Part shown: piece after piece, positions 60,557-62,119 of the stretch | How the letters are laid out: each line of letters starts with the position of its first letter | Numbering within the stretch: position 1 is the stretch's first letter | NCBI GenBank assembly: GCA_002381945.1 | Contig: DFXY01000024.1 | Location: forward strand, 1 to 62,119 | Reading direction: 5' to 3' | DNA: 62,119 bases | Origin: Bacteriovoracaceae bacterium UBA4096 | GTDB taxonomy: Bacteria; Bdellovibrionota; Bacteriovoracia; Bacteriovoracales; Bacteriovoracaceae | Program-made: the position numbers and the translations under genes | Notes under the pieces: model-generated | The model's database searches: none | Told to the model about the DNA's origin: nothing | Seen by the model: the letters and a program-made list of their open reading frames with translations, nothing else

Positions 60557-61390
60557 ATGGGTTTAAGAATCAATACGAATATTTCGAGCATTGCAGCTCA
60601 GCGTGCTTTAGGAATTACTAAGAATAACTTGGATAGTAACCTTAGGAAACTATCTACTGGTGAACGGATAACTCGTGCGTCGGACGATGCAGCTGGATTG
60701 GCGATCAGTGAGAAACTGAAAAGTCACATCAGAGGTCTCAGACAAGCGAAAAGGAACTCAGATGATGGCGTATCACTTATTCAGACAGCAGAAGGCGGCC
60801 TCAACGAGATATCTAACATCATTATTCGCCTCAGAGAGCTCTCTATCCAGGCAGCCTCTGATACTGTGGGCGACACTGAAAGAGGTTTTTCAAACATTGA
60901 ATTCCAAAACCTCCTTGAAGAAGTTCAACGAATTTCGGAAGGATCAGAATTCAACGGTAGAAAACTTCTCGATGGCTCAGGTGGTATGGTTGAAATTCAG
61001 GTCGGGATCCACAATGATCCTACGCTTGATCGAATCAAATACGATTCATCATCCACTGACACAACTCTTGAAAGCCTTGGTCTCATCGGCGAGAACATTG
61101 CTCACAAAGAGGGCGCACAGTTATCATTGTCTAAGCTGGACGACGCCTTGGTACGAATCAATGGAACTCGTGCCAACTTGGGTGCCCTACAGAACCGACT
61201 GCAATCCGCAAGTAATACAATTGCGATTACAGAAGAGAACTTTAGCGCAGCCAACTCTCGGATTCGTGATGTAGACGTAGCTGCCGAGACAGCTGACATG
61301 GCAAAGAATAACATTCTTTCTCAGGCAGGTGTTTCAGTACTAGCTCAAGCGAATCAGGCTCCAAATTTTGCTTTGAAACTTTTAAGTTAA
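60557..61390 (+). CDS. Flagellin (second copy)
   Basis: A paralogue of 277 residues, again with D0/D1 regions only. It begins MGLRINTNISSIAAQRALG, with LSTGERITRASDDAAGLAIS, RNSDDGVSLIQTAEGGL, and SRIRDVDVAAETADMAKNNI and QAGVSVLAQANQ at the end. It differs from the first copy at many positions outside these blocks, so it is not a recent duplicate. I find no convincing sigma-28 promoter in the 182-base gap, so it may use read-through or another sigma factor. A terminator follows. Confidence 0.95.
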   Translation: MGLRINTNISSIAAQRALGITKNNLDSNLRKLSTGERITRASDDAAGLAISEKLKSHIRGLRQAKRNSDDGVSLIQTAEGGLNEISNIIIRLRELSIQAASDTVGDTERGFSNIEFQNLLEEVQRISEGSEFNGRKLLDGSGGMVEIQVGIHNDPTLDRIKYDSSSTDTTLESLGLIGENIAHKEGAQLSLSKLDDALVRINGTRANLGALQNRLQSASNTIAITEENFSAANSRIRDVDVAAETADMAKNNILSQAGVSVLAQANQAPNFALKLLS

Positions 61391-61401
61391 ACACACCCAC
61401 T

Positions 61402-61439
61402 AACCTTCCCCCGAATGGGGGAAGGTTTCTTTTTTTTTC
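61402..61439 (+). terminator. Intrinsic terminator of the flagellin genes
   Basis: AACCTTCCCCC (61402-61412) and GGGGGAAGGTT (61417-61427) form a perfect 11-bp stem with a GAAT loop, followed by TCTTTTTTTTT. This is the strongest terminator in the window. Confidence 0.95.
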
Positions 61440-61472
61440 TCACCTTCAAAAAGCCTGTGTTAAAATAAACCC

Positions 61473-62119
61473 ATGAAAAAAACCATACTGATCTTTGGGG
61501 TTTCTTCCTTTGTGGGATCAAATTTCCTGGAATTACTCAAAGACGATTTTCGGATCATCGGAACCTATTTTAAAACACCTGTTTCGATACCTGGAGTCAC
61601 GTGTGTTCCTTGTGATGTTTTAAAGAAAGAGTACGTGGCTAGCATTGTCTCTATCTTTAAACCTGATATTTCTATTTATGCAGTTGGAATGAGTTCCTTG
61701 AAAGAATGTCAATTATCTCCCAAGCAAGCTGATGCTTTAAATTCCGCAGGTGCTGTAAACTGTTGTGTTGCTTCAGAAAGAAACAGTTCGAAATTTATCT
61801 TCATCTCTTCTGGTTTTGTATTGGGAGGAGAAGATACCATTTATCGTGAAGGAGAGACGCCATTTCCCAATACCACTTATGGTAATTCTCTTTCCTCCAC
61901 AGAATTTTACGTTCAGAGATCTTGTCTTAATTACCTGATCCTCAGGTGTTCTTCCCTCTATGGACGAGGTTTTAATCCGAAGCATGATAATTGGTTTGAA
62001 AGATTACAATCGGCATTTGCCAAGAATGAACCAATCCTCGCAGATGATTCGGTATATACCGGATTTTTAGATATTCAAATCCTGGCGAAGATACTTAAAG
62101 CAATGATTGCAAATGGAGT
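61473..62119 (+). CDS. RmlD-like NAD(P)-dependent sugar reductase/epimerase (partial)
   Basis: An open frame from ATG 61473 runs off the window; 215 residues are visible. It resembles extended short-chain dehydrogenases of the dTDP-4-dehydrorhamnose reductase group: a nucleotide loop GVSSFVGSNF, FISSGFVLGGED (like STDYVFDG), and the TYGNS segment at the active-site Tyr. The Lys of the YxxxK pair is Leu here (YGNSL), and the first loop Gly pattern is altered, so it may have lost or changed its activity, as in regulatory relatives such as MAT2B. The next step may be envelope sugar or flagellar glycan synthesis. Confidence 0.75.
   Translation, partial: MKKTILIFGVSSFVGSNFLELLKDDFRIIGTYFKTPVSIPGVTCVPCDVLKKEYVASIVSIFKPDISIYAVGMSSLKECQLSPKQADALNSAGAVNCCVASERNSSKFIFISSGFVLGGEDTIYREGETPFPNTTYGNSLSSTEFYVQRSCLNYLILRCSSLYGRGFNPKHDNWFERLQSAFAKNEPILADDSVYTGFLDIQILAKILKAMIANG

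Noticed and set aside
1..62119. Mobile elements, CRISPR arrays, prophage or recent foreign islands
   Set aside because: No transposase, integrase, long direct repeats or spacer arrays were seen; gene content is mostly core and uniform in style.

Overview
The window is a chromosomal core region of a Gram-negative, motile, piliated bacterium. The best guess is Bdellovibrionota, close to Bacteriovorax or Peredibacter. The reasons are a Myxococcus-like type IV pilus cluster on one locus (pilB-T-C-A, an ABC transporter, pilD, pilM-N-O-P-Q), short flagellins, many secreted proteases of unknown type, and A+T-rich DNA (near 40% G+C by eye, not counted). No 16S or other decisive marker is present. I see no tRNA, rRNA, CRISPR array, insertion sequence, prophage or plasmid gene. 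No stretch above 300 bases lacks a gene.

Layout. 1-1785: end of an unknown gene, ribF and a divergent aroE. 1833-14825: type IV pilus machine (extension and retraction ATPases, platform protein, major pilin with a structured leader, a PilH/PilI-like ABC exporter, prepilin peptidase, inner-membrane assembly proteins, secretin). 14839-18730: TPR protein, aroQ, efp, accB, accC. 18777-26994: TPR protein, TamB-like and TamA/BamA-like genes with overlapping ends, an outer-membrane assembly module. 27128-27992: rplM-rpsI. 28073-36370: UvrA paralogue, a secreted protein, a matrixin-type protease, an AMIN-like protein and lon. 36492-39034: secreted metalloprotease with a translationally coupled partner.

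39082-50573 lies mostly on the minus strand: rpoZ, fadD, an FlgT-like protein, an OppA-like lipoprotein, alaS, an anchored unknown, a putative secreted cysteine peptidase, recX, recA and pgpA. 50634-51875 encodes a protein with RelA/SpoT-synthetase-like motifs. 51872-56531 (minus) runs from a secreted unknown and a Zn-ribbon protein through greA, recG and an FHA protein to an alpha/beta hydrolase. 56617-59348 holds a UbiB-family kinase and a GNAT. 59526-61390 holds two tandem flagellins, the first with a good sigma-28 promoter and both with GGA-loop hairpins in the leader. A truncated RmlD-like gene ends the window.

The most interesting items are the RSH-like protein, the unexplained two-stem RNA before pilA, the CsrA-type signature in both flagellin leaders, a UvrA paralogue whose second ATPase site has lost its catalytic residues, and several secreted putative peptidases that would suit a predatory or scavenging life style. 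Motif readings are by eye; no database search or folding program was run.
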